Below, piece by piece: positions 7,194-15,176 of a stretch of DNA of 30,884 nt; the stretch's first letter is position 1; each line of letters begins with the position of its first letter. Source of the stretch: JBDRRP01 sp964446485 (lineage in GTDB: Bacteria > Desulfobacterota > Desulfobacteria > Desulfobacterales > JBDRRP01); the NCBI GenBank assembly GCA_964446485.1, contig CAYUOU010000049.1, forward strand, positions 1 to 30,884. Direction: 5' to 3'. The notes below the pieces were generated by a model, which worked only from the letters and a program-made list of their open reading frames with translations, made no database searches and had not been told where the DNA came from. Made by a program: the position numbers and the translations under genes.

Positions 7194-7766
7194 ATGTCTA
7201 TATCGCACATCTCCGCCGTCTTTCTCGACCGAGACGGCGTCATCAACCGTGATTCGGCCAATTACATCAAAACCTGGGACGACTTTGAATTTCTCCCGCG
7301 AAGCATCCCGGCCATCGCCCGTCTTTCCAACGCCGGCATTCGTGTCGTGGTTATCACCAATCAATCCATTGTCGGCCGCGGCTGGGTGTCGCCGGCGGTG
7401 CTTGCCGATACCCACCGACGAATGTGCACCGCCATCGAAGCCGATGGCGGCCGGATTCACGCTATCTATCACTGCCCTCACCACCCCGACGACGGCTGCG
7501 ACTGCCGAAAGCCCCGGCCCGGGATGATTCTCACGGCCGCCGTCGACCACCACATCGATTTGGCGCGCGCTGTCATGATCGGTGACAGCGCCACCGACAT
7601 CGCCTGTGCCCGGAATGCCGGATGCGGGATGGCCGTGCTGGTCAAAACCGGTGACTACCCGGCAGCGGCAGCGGCGCTGCGTGCTGAGAACATAATACCG
7701 GACCGGGTGGCGCCAGACCTCTGGGACGCCGTTGGCGGTTTGCTGAAAGCGACGGGTGGTCAATGA
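7194..7766 (+). CDS. gmhB: D-glycero-manno-heptose-1,7-bisphosphate 7-phosphatase
   Basis: A 190-residue HAD-superfamily phosphatase that removes the 7-phosphate of heptose bisphosphate in ADP-heptose synthesis for the LPS core. The active-site motif FLDRDGVIN gives nucleophile Asp12 and acid/base Asp14. TNQS (55-58) is motif II, KP at 106-107 carries the motif III lysine, and GDSATDI is the motif IV acidic loop. The GmhB-type zinc site CPHHPDDGCDC supplies Cys94, His96, Cys102 and Cys104. The ATG start lacks a clear Shine-Dalgarno sequence; an in-frame TTG at 7170 lies inside the palindromic repeat and is unlikely. The stop overlaps the recD2 start as ATGA. Histidinol-phosphatase activity, found in related HAD enzymes, is the main alternative, but the zinc loop and length favour GmhB. 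Confidence 0.9.
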   Translation: MSISHISAVFLDRDGVINRDSANYIKTWDDFEFLPRSIPAIARLSNAGIRVVVITNQSIVGRGWVSPAVLADTHRRMCTAIEADGGRIHAIYHCPHHPDDGCDCRKPRPGMILTAAVDHHIDLARAVMIGDSATDIACARNAGCGMAVLVKTGDYPAAAAALRAENIIPDRVAPDLWDAVGGLLKATGGQ

Positions 7767-9949
7767 TCACCGTGACGGGGCTGGTGGAGCGGGTGACCTA
7801 TTACAGCGCAAAAACCCGCTATACCGTGGCCCGGCTCAGAGCGGTGGACTCCGGTCGACCCATCACCATCGTCGGCACCAGTGCAGGGCTTCATCCTGGG
7901 GAAAAGCTTCGGGTCTCCGGTAGCTGGCAGGAGCACCCCAAATACGGCCAACAGCTCAGGATCGATGCATTGGAGACCTGCCTGCCGGCCAGTGTGGACG
8001 GCATTCTGGCCTATCTATCTTCTGGGATGATTTCCGGCATTGGTGCCAAGACCGCCAGGCGCCTGGTGGATCATTTCGGCGAAGAGACCTTCTTGATTCT
8101 GGACACCGCGCCGCATCGCCTTGTCGAGGCCACCGGCGTCGGGAAAAAGACCGCCGCTCGGATCGCCGAGGCCTGGCGGTCCCACCACGGGCTTCGACGG
8201 GTCATGTCTTTTTTACAGGAGCATGGTGTAATGCTCTCCCACGCCAGCCGCATCTTTGACCTTTATGGCGACGAGGCGCCGGAATTGTTGGCGGCGGATC
8301 CGTACGTGCTGGCCAGCGACTGGCCGGGCGCCGGCTTCGTCGTCGCCGATACCATCGCCCGCCATTTGGGTACCCCGGCCGACGCCCCTCAGCGCATCCG
8401 GGCATGTGTCGGCCATACCCTGGAGCGATTCGTTTCCGATGGGCATGTCTACGCACGGGATGACGAACTGGTTTCCAAATGCCATGACCTGTTCGGCATC
8501 GATCCGGCCACGGCGCACAATGCACTGGCGCAACTGGGTGATGGCGGGCTGCTGGCAATGGAGCCATTGGACGATGGGGATGTCGTCCAAGCGGTCTTTC
8601 CGGCCTGGCTCCACGATGCGGAAACCCGCCTTGCCAACCGAGTGCTGATGCTTTTGGGTATCCCCTCGACCATCCCAAATCCCGGGGCGGAAACCATCCG
8701 TTCGGAGATTGTCAGCCGCCTGGCCATTCAGCCATCCGACGAACAGTTGGCCGTCCTGGAGACCGTTCTCAACCACAAATTGGCCATCATCACCGGCGGT
8801 CCGGGGACAGGGAAAACCACGCTGATCCGGTCCATTTCCGAATTGTGCCGGTCCCTTCAGCTCAAACTCGTGCTGGCCGCGCCAACGGGGCGCGCCGCCC
8901 GTCGGCTGGCGGCGGTGACCGGCCGAGACGCACACACCATTCATCGTCTGCTGGGGTTCTCCCCCCATGAGGAACTGCCGGAAAAGAATCGCGACGATCC
9001 GGTGGCGGCAGACGTTATCATCATCGACGAAGCGTCCATGGTGGACACCCTGCTCATGCACTACCTGGTGGAGGCCGTGCCGCTGCTGTCTACCCTGATT
9101 CTGGTGGGGGACGCCCGCCAACTGCCGTCGGTGGGGCCAGGCAGCGTACTGGAAGACATGATCACCTCGGAAACGATCACCACTTTCGAACTTACCGAGA
9201 TCTTCCGGCAATCCATGGAGAGCGCCATCGTGAGAAACGCCCACCGGGTGCGCCGGGGGCTGGCCCCGGAGCTTCCGTCCACCGATTTGGGCGAGGATGC
9301 GGACGATTTCTATTTCATTGAGAGCCGCTACCCGGAAAAGGCGGTGGACGTCATCGTCGATTTGTGCACCCGGATGATCCCCCGGCACTTTCACCTGGAT
9401 CCATCGGCGGACATTCAGGTCCTCACCCCCATGCACAAGGGGCACACGGGCACCATCAATCTCAATCGCATGCTTCAGTCCAAGATCAACCCGGCGGGGC
9501 GGGAATCTACGGGCGTGTTCGTGTTTCGGCCCGGTGACAAGGTGATCCACACGCGAAACAATTATATCAAAGAAGTATTCAACGGGGACATCGGCATCGT
9601 GATCGATGTGGACAAAAACAGCGAGACCCTCACCGTCGACTACGAGGGGCGCCGTGTGCCCTATCTCTTCAGTGAGCTGGAAGAATTGTCCCTGGCCTAC
9701 GCCATCACCGTCCACAAGTCCCAGGGGTCGGAATACCCTTGCGTGGTGGTCGCCCTGATGACCCAGCATTTTACCATGCTCCAGCGAAACCTGCTGTACA
9801 CCGCCATGACCCGGGGAAAACGCCTGGTCATCATTGTCGGCGCCGAGCGAGCCCTGTCCATCGCCCTTGAAAACGACCGCTCGGGACACCGACGCTCCAG
9901 ATTGGCCGAACGCCTTCGTGCTCCACAGAACCGGGCCATGCCGTCATGA
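7763..9949 (+). CDS. recD2: RecD2-type 5'-3' DNA helicase
   Basis: A 728-residue superfamily 1B helicase of the RecD2/YrrC class, which works without RecBC in replication-fork and mismatch repair. Features in order: an N-terminal OB-like region (1-75), helix-hairpin-helix segments around GIGAKTARRLVDHFG and ATGVGKKTAARI (about 95-135), the motor with Walker A GGPGTGKTT (345-353), Walker B IIIDEASMVD (Asp422, Glu423), motif III GDARQLPSVGPGS, and the C-terminal ITVHKSQGSEYP and LLYTAMTRGK motifs. The length is normal for the class. It has 4-base ATGA overlaps with gmhB before it and with the radical SAM gene after it, so the three are probably translated together. No RecB or RecC gene is in the window, consistent with RecD2 rather than RecD. 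Confidence 0.93.
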   Translation: MITVTGLVERVTYYSAKTRYTVARLRAVDSGRPITIVGTSAGLHPGEKLRVSGSWQEHPKYGQQLRIDALETCLPASVDGILAYLSSGMISGIGAKTARRLVDHFGEETFLILDTAPHRLVEATGVGKKTAARIAEAWRSHHGLRRVMSFLQEHGVMLSHASRIFDLYGDEAPELLAADPYVLASDWPGAGFVVADTIARHLGTPADAPQRIRACVGHTLERFVSDGHVYARDDELVSKCHDLFGIDPATAHNALAQLGDGGLLAMEPLDDGDVVQAVFPAWLHDAETRLANRVLMLLGIPSTIPNPGAETIRSEIVSRLAIQPSDEQLAVLETVLNHKLAIITGGPGTGKTTLIRSISELCRSLQLKLVLAAPTGRAARRLAAVTGRDAHTIHRLLGFSPHEELPEKNRDDPVAADVIIIDEASMVDTLLMHYLVEAVPLLSTLILVGDARQLPSVGPGSVLEDMITSETITTFELTEIFRQSMESAIVRNAHRVRRGLAPELPSTDLGEDADDFYFIESRYPEKAVDVIVDLCTRMIPRHFHLDPSADIQVLTPMHKGHTGTINLNRMLQSKINPAGRESTGVFVFRPGDKVIHTRNNYIKEVFNGDIGIVIDVDKNSETLTVDYEGRRVPYLFSELEELSLAYAITVHKSQGSEYPCVVVALMTQHFTMLQRNLLYTAMTRGKRLVIIVGAERALSIALENDRSGHRRSRLAERLRAPQNRAMPS

Positions 9950-11304
9950 CGGCCCGGCGAAAGGGGTGCGGCGCCCGGCGCAGTCTGTTTCTCACTGCCG
10001 TTGCAGCGGATGCCGACGGAAACATTTTCGATCTGGACGGCTGCGCCGCGGTTGGCATGGACGGCCCCCGCGTTGTACCGCTGGCGCCTTCGGAGACGGC
10101 AGCCTTGCCCCACGGCAGCGAACTCATGATGCTGCCGGAGCGCGCGCCCATCATCTACAATATTTCCGAGGGCCGAATAGCGGTTCTCGAAGAGAATCCA
10201 TTCGAACCGGGATCCCCGATCTTTGCCGTTGCGGCATTCAACTCGCCCGGCTATGCCGTCACACACACCAGCGCCTTTTTCGAACGGGACGGGGCGCGTC
10301 AGCTGCCGTTGTTTTCTTACGGTGCGGTGGGGTGGTTGAAAGACGGGTTTCGATCGGCCGTCGTCCGCGTGGATGCGGAGCCGCGCCAGGATCTCCGCAG
10401 GATGAAAGCCGCGGCGGTGACCGCCGGCATCGGCAGGATGCGTAAAGCGCTTCCAGGCAACCGCCTGCGCGCCCACCTGGAGCGCTGCGCCGTCACTTAC
10501 GGATGCCCTGCGGGAAAGAACTTCTTCCTCGGCCGCTACGAGGCGCCGCTGCCCACGGCCCGAACCTGCAACGCCCGGTGTCTGGGCTGCATATCGCTGC
10601 AAGATGACGCCGACATCTGCAGCAGCCAGAACCGCATCGATTTCACGCCCTCTCCCGAAGAAATCGCCGGTGTGGCGCTGGCTCACATCGACCGGGTAAA
10701 AAACGCCGTGGTCAGTTTCGGCCAGGGGTGCGAAGGGGATCCCCTCCTGGCCGCCGATGCCAGCGAACCGGCCATTCGGCGCATCCGCTCCCGGACCACC
10801 GCCGGCACCATTAACATGAACACCAACGGCAGCCTGCCGTCGGTGATGGAAAGGCTTTTCGAAGCCGGCCTGGACAGCATTCGGGTGAGCATGAACAGCC
10901 TCCGGCCCGAGGCCTATACCGCGTACTTCCGACCCCGGAGTTATCATTTCTCGGATGTCATGGACACCATTGGGCTGGCATTGAAGATGAAGAAATTTGT
11001 GGCCATCAATTATCTTCACTGCCCCGGCGTCACCGACACCCCCCAGGAGATGGCCGCTCTGGAAGACTTTTTACGGCGCCGCCCCGTTCACATGATCCAG
11101 TGGCGCAACCTCAACTACGACCCCCTCAGATACGTGGCCGCCATGCAGGCCGCCGCCCCCGCCGACACCCCGGTGGGCATGCACCGGTGCATCGGCCGCA
11201 TCCGGAAACGATTTCCCCGCCTGATCCACGGGTATTTCAATCCGCCCAGGGAAAAATGGGGGGAACGGCCTGCGCTCAAAGGGCGGAAAGGGTACACGGG
11301 CTGA
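9946..11304 (+). CDS. Radical SAM protein of unknown substrate
   Basis: A 452-residue protein with the radical SAM cluster motif CNARCLGC (Cys208, Cys212, Cys215), which binds a 4Fe-4S cluster used to cleave S-adenosylmethionine. Downstream lies a FGQGCEGDPLL segment, the counterpart of the GGEPLL SAM-binding strand, then TINMNTNGS and IRVSMNS barrel strands. About 200 residues precede the cluster, an unusually long N-terminal domain without a motif I recognise; it ends with two further cysteines (181 and 187). There is no SPASM-type cysteine cluster at the C terminus. The ATG overlaps the recD2 stop by 4 bases. The reaction cannot be inferred. Co-translation with a repair helicase may be operon chance or hint at nucleic-acid work. 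Confidence 0.85.
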   Translation: MTARRKGCGARRSLFLTAVAADADGNIFDLDGCAAVGMDGPRVVPLAPSETAALPHGSELMMLPERAPIIYNISEGRIAVLEENPFEPGSPIFAVAAFNSPGYAVTHTSAFFERDGARQLPLFSYGAVGWLKDGFRSAVVRVDAEPRQDLRRMKAAAVTAGIGRMRKALPGNRLRAHLERCAVTYGCPAGKNFFLGRYEAPLPTARTCNARCLGCISLQDDADICSSQNRIDFTPSPEEIAGVALAHIDRVKNAVVSFGQGCEGDPLLAADASEPAIRRIRSRTTAGTINMNTNGSLPSVMERLFEAGLDSIRVSMNSLRPEAYTAYFRPRSYHFSDVMDTIGLALKMKKFVAINYLHCPGVTDTPQEMAALEDFLRRRPVHMIQWRNLNYDPLRYVAAMQAAAPADTPVGMHRCIGRIRKRFPRLIHGYFNPPREKWGERPALKGRKGYTG

Positions 11305-11313
11305 CAGGCACTG

Positions 11314-11420
11314 ACACGGACGAGCACTAGCAATTCTCAGTGAACGAACACGGGCCTTCACGGACAAAAACCAGGCGCCAGAGAATCCGAAGCGCAGCAG
11401 AGGTTCGTGTTCGTCCGTGT
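11314..11420. repeat. Imperfect long inverted repeat between convergent genes
   Basis: ACACGGACGAGCAC (11314-11327) pairs with GTGTTCGTCCGTGT (11407-11420) at 13 of 14 positions. Related words (GAACGAACACGG, TTCACGGACA) lie between them. The element sits in the 143 bases between the radical SAM stop and the SDR stop on the opposite strand. A T-run (GATTTTTTCC) follows the right arm on the plus strand, so it may act as a terminator or be a dispersed repeat. Confidence 0.5.
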
Positions 11421-11447
11421 GATTTTTTCCCCTCATCATCCGCACCC

Positions 11448-12239
11448 CTACAACAACCCGGTATACCTGCCCCCATCCACCAGCAGATTCTGTCCGGTGA
11501 TGTATTTGGCCTGCGCGCTGGCCAGAAAGGCCGCAGCCGCACCGAAGTCGGCCGGATCACCGATGGCCCTGGCCGGGACGGTGTCCTTCATGGCCTGGTA
11601 GACGGTTTCGCTGCTGCCGCCATCGCTGGAGACGCGTGCGGCCACAAGCTGGTCCATGCGTGAGGTCTTGTGGATGCCCGGCAGCAGGGCATTGACGGTA
11701 ATCCCAAACGGCGCCAGCTCAGTGGAGACCGTCTTCAAGAAACCGGTGAGGCCGGCCCGGGCCATGTTGGAGAGGAGCAGGTCAGCAATGGGTTGTTTTA
11801 CCGAAATGGAAGTGATGGCAATGATGCGGCCCCAGCCGTTTTCCTTCATGGCCGGCACCACGCCGTGGATCAGCCGGACCGCACTCATGAGATTCAATTC
11901 CAGGGCCTTGGGGTAGTCGTCCAAATCAGAGGTGGCAAATGTGCCCGGCGGCGGACCGCCGGCATTGGTCACCAGGATGTCAGGATCGCCGAGGGCGCCG
12001 CGAACTGCTTCCAGCAGGCGGGCGATGTCTGCTTCCCGTCTCATGTCTGCGCCGAAACCCACCACCGCTGCGCCTGTGGCGCTGGCGATTTCCGCTGCGG
12101 CCTTGGCAGCGGCTTCTCCATCCCGACCGCAGATGGCCAGCCGGCAGCCTTCGGCCGCCAACTGCTCTGCACACCCACGGCCCAGCCCACGGCTTGCCGC
12201 GGCAACCAATGCGATTTTTCCAGAAATACCGTAATCCAT
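11448..12239 (-). CDS. SDR-family oxidoreductase with non-canonical active site
   Basis: A 263-residue Rossmann-fold short-chain dehydrogenase/reductase, probably NAD(P)-dependent and cytoplasmic. The nucleotide loop is AAASRGLG (13-20) instead of TGxxxGIG. NAGGPPPG (92-99) marks the BKR-like subgroup. In the active site Ser144 is kept, but the usual Tyr-x-x-x-Lys is replaced by Ser157 and Arg161 (LLLSNMARAG). This substitution is characteristic of a known SDR subgroup resembling 3-oxoacyl-ACP reductase without the canonical tetrad, so it is not a random lesion. The C-terminal ITGQNLLVDGGRYTGLL is standard. Start choice: ATG preceded by AGGAGGT at 6 bases. The upstream neighbour on the same strand, 55 bases away, is the PHP-like membrane protein. 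The substrate is unknown. Confidence 0.9.
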   Translation of the reverse strand: MDYGISGKIALVAAASRGLGRGCAEQLAAEGCRLAICGRDGEAAAKAAAEIASATGAAVVGFGADMRREADIARLLEAVRGALGDPDILVTNAGGPPPGTFATSDLDDYPKALELNLMSAVRLIHGVVPAMKENGWGRIIAITSISVKQPIADLLLSNMARAGLTGFLKTVSTELAPFGITVNALLPGIHKTSRMDQLVAARVSSDGGSSETVYQAMKDTVPARAIGDPADFGAAAAFLASAQAKYITGQNLLVDGGRYTGLL

Positions 12240-12245
12240 GAAAGC

Positions 12246-12252
12246 ACCTCCT
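12246..12252 (-). promoter_or_regulatory. Ribosome binding site deciding the SDR start
   Basis: AGGAGGT on the minus strand, six bases before the ATG at 12239. The open frame extends 64 codons further upstream, but that part overlaps the end of the PHP-like gene and has no comparable signal. Confidence 0.85.
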
Positions 12253-12294
12253 GTGGTGAATCGTCTCGAGACTATCGTCGCGGCGTCCAGAGGT

Positions 12295-13743
12295 TTATTT
12301 TGCGGTAATGAAAACGGGGTTGGCCACCAAACCGCCAACGCCCCGCCCTTGGGCCATGAGCCGATAGAACGTCTTTTCTCCCCGGGGGCAACTTTCGTCG
12401 CGGACGGTTTTCTCAAAGGGAAGCGGCGCATCGAAGGCCGCCGCCAACCGTCCGCCCCGAATGATCCGGACAGAAACCGTTCCGGAGCCGGCTTCCTTGA
12501 GGGACATGGCCAAGCGGATCTGAGGAACGCCCCTCACCTCAATCGATTCGCCCAGGGTTCCTTGTATGTCGCTGTCCTCCCCGGACACGCTGAAATCATC
12601 GAGCACGAGGCGCTGGGGATGGGGGCCGCGCACGGCAACCATCCGCCCGGCCCGCATGGCTTCCAGGACACCGGCCCGGCTCTTTTCTTTGACCCAAAAA
12701 ACCGTCGGGAAATTGCCCAGCCGCTCACCACTACCGCCGTCTTCGTGAAAATCGGCCGTGGCGATGCCCCAGACGGGGTGTCGGCGGCTGCCGCGGCAGA
12801 ATTGATTCAAGACCTGATCCCATTCCCGCCCGGGTTCGGTGAGAGTGACGGTGTCACCGTATACGGCGGCAAATCCCGTGTAGTGTTGCGCCGCCAGCAG
12901 GGCGTCCGGATATGGCGGTGTGCTGACGTGGATAGGGCCCAATTGCCGCACGCCGGATCGGGTTTCCGGGTAGTTCCAGAATGTCATCCCGCCACGGCGG
13001 TTCACGTAATCGATGTAGAGCTGGTACGGGGCGATACCAATGTCGCCCATGTATTGGTCATACGGCGAACTGCGAAAGGGCGCCGTGTCGGCCAGCATGA
13101 GGAGGGCCAGCACCGCCACGCCAATTCCCGCCCACCGATACCACCGGCCCCAGGTGGCGATATAGACGCCAAGCAGCAGAGCGCCGGAGAAGAACAGCAG
13201 CGCGGGCAGGCGGGGTTTCAGATAGCGCGTAGACAGGCGATTGTGAAGCACCGGCATCTCTTCATAGTCCGAGGGGGTATCCAGGCCGATGGTCAGCAGC
13301 CGCTTCTCGTGGTCATGGGCGGTAAGATCTCCGTCAAAGTAGGAACCGCTCCAATAGTAGTACGGCACCGATTCTGAACCCGGCACCAGAATTAGTTCGG
13401 GGTATTTTTGCTGTGCCGCGGTGATGGCGTCGAGGTAGTTTTCAGGCCCGCTCAGCCGCAGGGCGTTTTTTTGTTTTTTGATGCGCAGCACCTGCCGGAA
13501 GGGCCGCAGGCCGTAAGCCATGGCCAAAATGTCGTGATCGTTGTAAAAAAGCACGTCGACGTCGCGCGCTTGGGCGAGGCGGGCCAGCGCTTCGACACTC
13601 AACTTCCCGTCACTGAAGGTGGTGCGGGTGTCGATGATGCCAGCCACATGAGCGTAATCGCCACCGGCGACGGCGGTTACCGGTAGGCCGTTAACCCAGA
13701 TGGCCACGACTGAAAGGAAGATGATCTCCGCGATTTTCTTCAT
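12295..13743 (-). CDS. Exported PHP-domain-like membrane protein, metal site partly lost
   Basis: A 482-residue protein with an N-terminal signal segment (about 1-26, ending AVA). A PHP-like first half follows: TTFSDGKLSVEAL at 41-53 and FYNDHD at 66-71 mirror the HTxxSDG and DHD motifs of PHP phosphoesterases. The usual HxH of the first motif is replaced by Thr39 and Arg40-Thr41, while His70, Glu124 (PGSE) and the late DFH (WGIATADFH) remain. Two membrane helices (about 180-197 and 204-219) split the PHP-like region, and the C-terminal 100 residues resemble a beta-rich domain. It would be anchored in the inner membrane with most of the chain in the periplasm. Catalysis is doubtful given the missing ligands. 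It is probably transcribed with the SDR gene. Confidence 0.7.
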   Translation of the reverse strand: MKKIAEIIFLSVVAIWVNGLPVTAVAGGDYAHVAGIIDTRTTFSDGKLSVEALARLAQARDVDVLFYNDHDILAMAYGLRPFRQVLRIKKQKNALRLSGPENYLDAITAAQQKYPELILVPGSESVPYYYWSGSYFDGDLTAHDHEKRLLTIGLDTPSDYEEMPVLHNRLSTRYLKPRLPALLFFSGALLLGVYIATWGRWYRWAGIGVAVLALLMLADTAPFRSSPYDQYMGDIGIAPYQLYIDYVNRRGGMTFWNYPETRSGVRQLGPIHVSTPPYPDALLAAQHYTGFAAVYGDTVTLTEPGREWDQVLNQFCRGSRRHPVWGIATADFHEDGGSGERLGNFPTVFWVKEKSRAGVLEAMRAGRMVAVRGPHPQRLVLDDFSVSGEDSDIQGTLGESIEVRGVPQIRLAMSLKEAGSGTVSVRIIRGGRLAAAFDAPLPFEKTVRDESCPRGEKTFYRLMAQGRGVGGLVANPVFITAK

Positions 13744-14249
13744 CGGTTCTCATTATTGATGCAACGTTGGGGCAAAGCCGAACATAACACAGTCGTCAGC
13801 AGCGGAACACTGCTCAATAAGGATGACACCGGCCATGAAACCCCATCGGCTGCCACGTGGCCACCACCGCCGATATCGGCCGATGCCGGATCACCACCGC
13901 CAGTTTTACCGACGGGGTGCTGCGCATTCGATTCAAGCTGGATCGTCTGTAACGTTGACTCCGGTTGAAACCCCCCGAATGCGCCATTATGATATTCGGG
14001 GTATCGGATGCGTCCCGATCGGAAGTCGTCAAACAAATGCGCTTCGAAAAGGCGGTCGATATGATCGATCGTGATGTGTTGTGCGAAAAAATTAGATCGC
14101 TGCATCCCGAGCCGAAGCGTGCGGCGTTGATGTGGACGTGGAATACGACGAAACGGAACAATCACTGGTGGTATACTTGGGAAAGGATGAACGGCGAATA
14201 CTGAATTCGCCCACCTATATGTCCAAGCATGCCGTACGTGGGATCCAAT
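13744..14249. other. Divergent region with no assignable gene
   Basis: About 500 bases between the PHP-like gene and prmA. Several short plus-strand frames exist. The one most like coding sequence runs from 14096 to a stop at 14261-14263 (within it YDETEQSLVVYLGKDERR), but it begins after a stop codon, has no start with a ribosome binding site, and overlaps the prmA start. An adjacent frame (13965-14204) carries FEKAVDMIDRDVLCEKIR. The pieces may be remnants of one decayed gene. Promoters for both flanking genes should lie here; none was identified with confidence. Confidence 0.4.
13761..13779 (+). repeat. Copy 1 of a 19-bp word shared with 19176-19194
   Basis: GCAACGTTGGGGCAAAGCC, identical at 18 of 19 positions to the minus strand of 19176-19194. 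Both copies are intergenic. With one mismatch allowed, chance similarity cannot be excluded. Confidence 0.35.
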
Positions 14250-15176
14250 ATGAAATGGGTTGAAATCCAGGTCCGATTCGATTCGCCGGAACCGGCGGTG
14301 GCGGCGGAGGTCGTTGCCGACGCATTTGCCGACATCGGTGTGGCGGGGGTCATCATTGACGATCCGCACCTGGACACGGCCGCCGACTGGGGAAACGATG
14401 CCGTGCCGCCACCGGCCCACCACGCTGTCCGCGGTTATCTCGCCCTGGATGCGCACTTTACCGGGCGGCGCCGGCGCCTGGAACGGGCGCTGCGGCAGGT
14501 GGCGCAGCGCAGCGGCATTCGCTGCCGCCTCGCGCAGCAATCGGTGAACGATGAGGATTGGGCCGAATCCTGGAAAACCCACTTTTGGCCGTCGAAGCTC
14601 GGCAAGCGGATTGTGGTCAAACCCAGCTGGCGGGACTACGCACCCGACACCGGCGACCTTGTTATCGACCTGGACCCGGGGATGGCTTTCGGCACAGGCA
14701 GCCACGCAACGACGATGCTTTGCGTCCAGGCACTGGAAGATTTCATCACCCCCGGTACTCGCGTCCTTGACGTCGGCACCGGCAGCGGCATTCTTCTGGC
14801 GGCGGCGGCCATGCTCGGTGCAGGCGGCGGACTGGGCATTGACCTGGATCCCGTCGCCGTGGCCGTAGCGCGTGAAAACCTCTCCCGCAACCATGTGTCT
14901 GCCCAGCACTTCGCGGTCCGCGAAGGAGACCTCACGGGAGCCGTGGTCGGCAGCTATAACGTTGTGGTGGCCAACATCCTCTCCGCCGTCATCATTCGAC
15001 TGCTGCCTCAGATCCCTGCCGTATGCGCACCCGGGGGACGCCTCATCTTTTCGGGCATTGTCGACAAAAACCAGGCCCCCGTACTGGCGGCAATGACGGA
15101 TCATGGCCTGGCAGTTGAGGAGATTCGCACCTTGGAAGACTGGGTCGCCATTATCGGGCGGCTTCCCCGAAATTAG
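14250..15176 (+). CDS. prmA: Ribosomal protein L11 methyltransferase
   Basis: A 308-residue class I SAM-dependent methyltransferase that trimethylates ribosomal protein L11. The N-terminal L11-recognition region starts MKWVEIQVRF; WAESWKTHF precedes the catalytic domain. The PrmA signature GMAFGTGSHATT lies at 144-155 and SAM motif I LDVGTGSG at 173-180, followed by GIDLDPVAV and VVANILS. An in-frame ATG seven codons upstream has no ribosome binding site, while this ATG follows GTGGGA and gives the KW-start usual in the family. The stop codon overlaps the stop of the convergent metallo-hydrolase gene by 4 bases, leaving no room for a terminator between them. Confidence 0.95.
   Translation: MKWVEIQVRFDSPEPAVAAEVVADAFADIGVAGVIIDDPHLDTAADWGNDAVPPPAHHAVRGYLALDAHFTGRRRRLERALRQVAQRSGIRCRLAQQSVNDEDWAESWKTHFWPSKLGKRIVVKPSWRDYAPDTGDLVIDLDPGMAFGTGSHATTMLCVQALEDFITPGTRVLDVGTGSGILLAAAAMLGAGGGLGIDLDPVAVAVARENLSRNHVSAQHFAVREGDLTGAVVGSYNVVVANILSAVIIRLLPQIPAVCAPGGRLIFSGIVDKNQAPVLAAMTDHGLAVEEIRTLEDWVAIIGRLPRN

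Noticed and set aside
8213..9889. 558-codon frame opposite recD2
   Set aside because: Antisense shadow produced by high GC third positions; recD2 shows all helicase motifs in the plus frame.
9697..11019. 440-codon frame opposite the radical SAM gene
   Set aside because: No motif, no ribosome binding site; the sense frame has the CxxxCxxC cluster and start overlap with recD2.
12238..13377. 379-codon plus-strand frame opposite the PHP-like gene
   Set aside because: Low-complexity His/Gly/Arg-rich translation typical of an antisense shadow.
13740..15104. 454-codon minus-strand frame across prmA
   Set aside because: prmA motifs are unambiguous on the plus strand; this frame has none.
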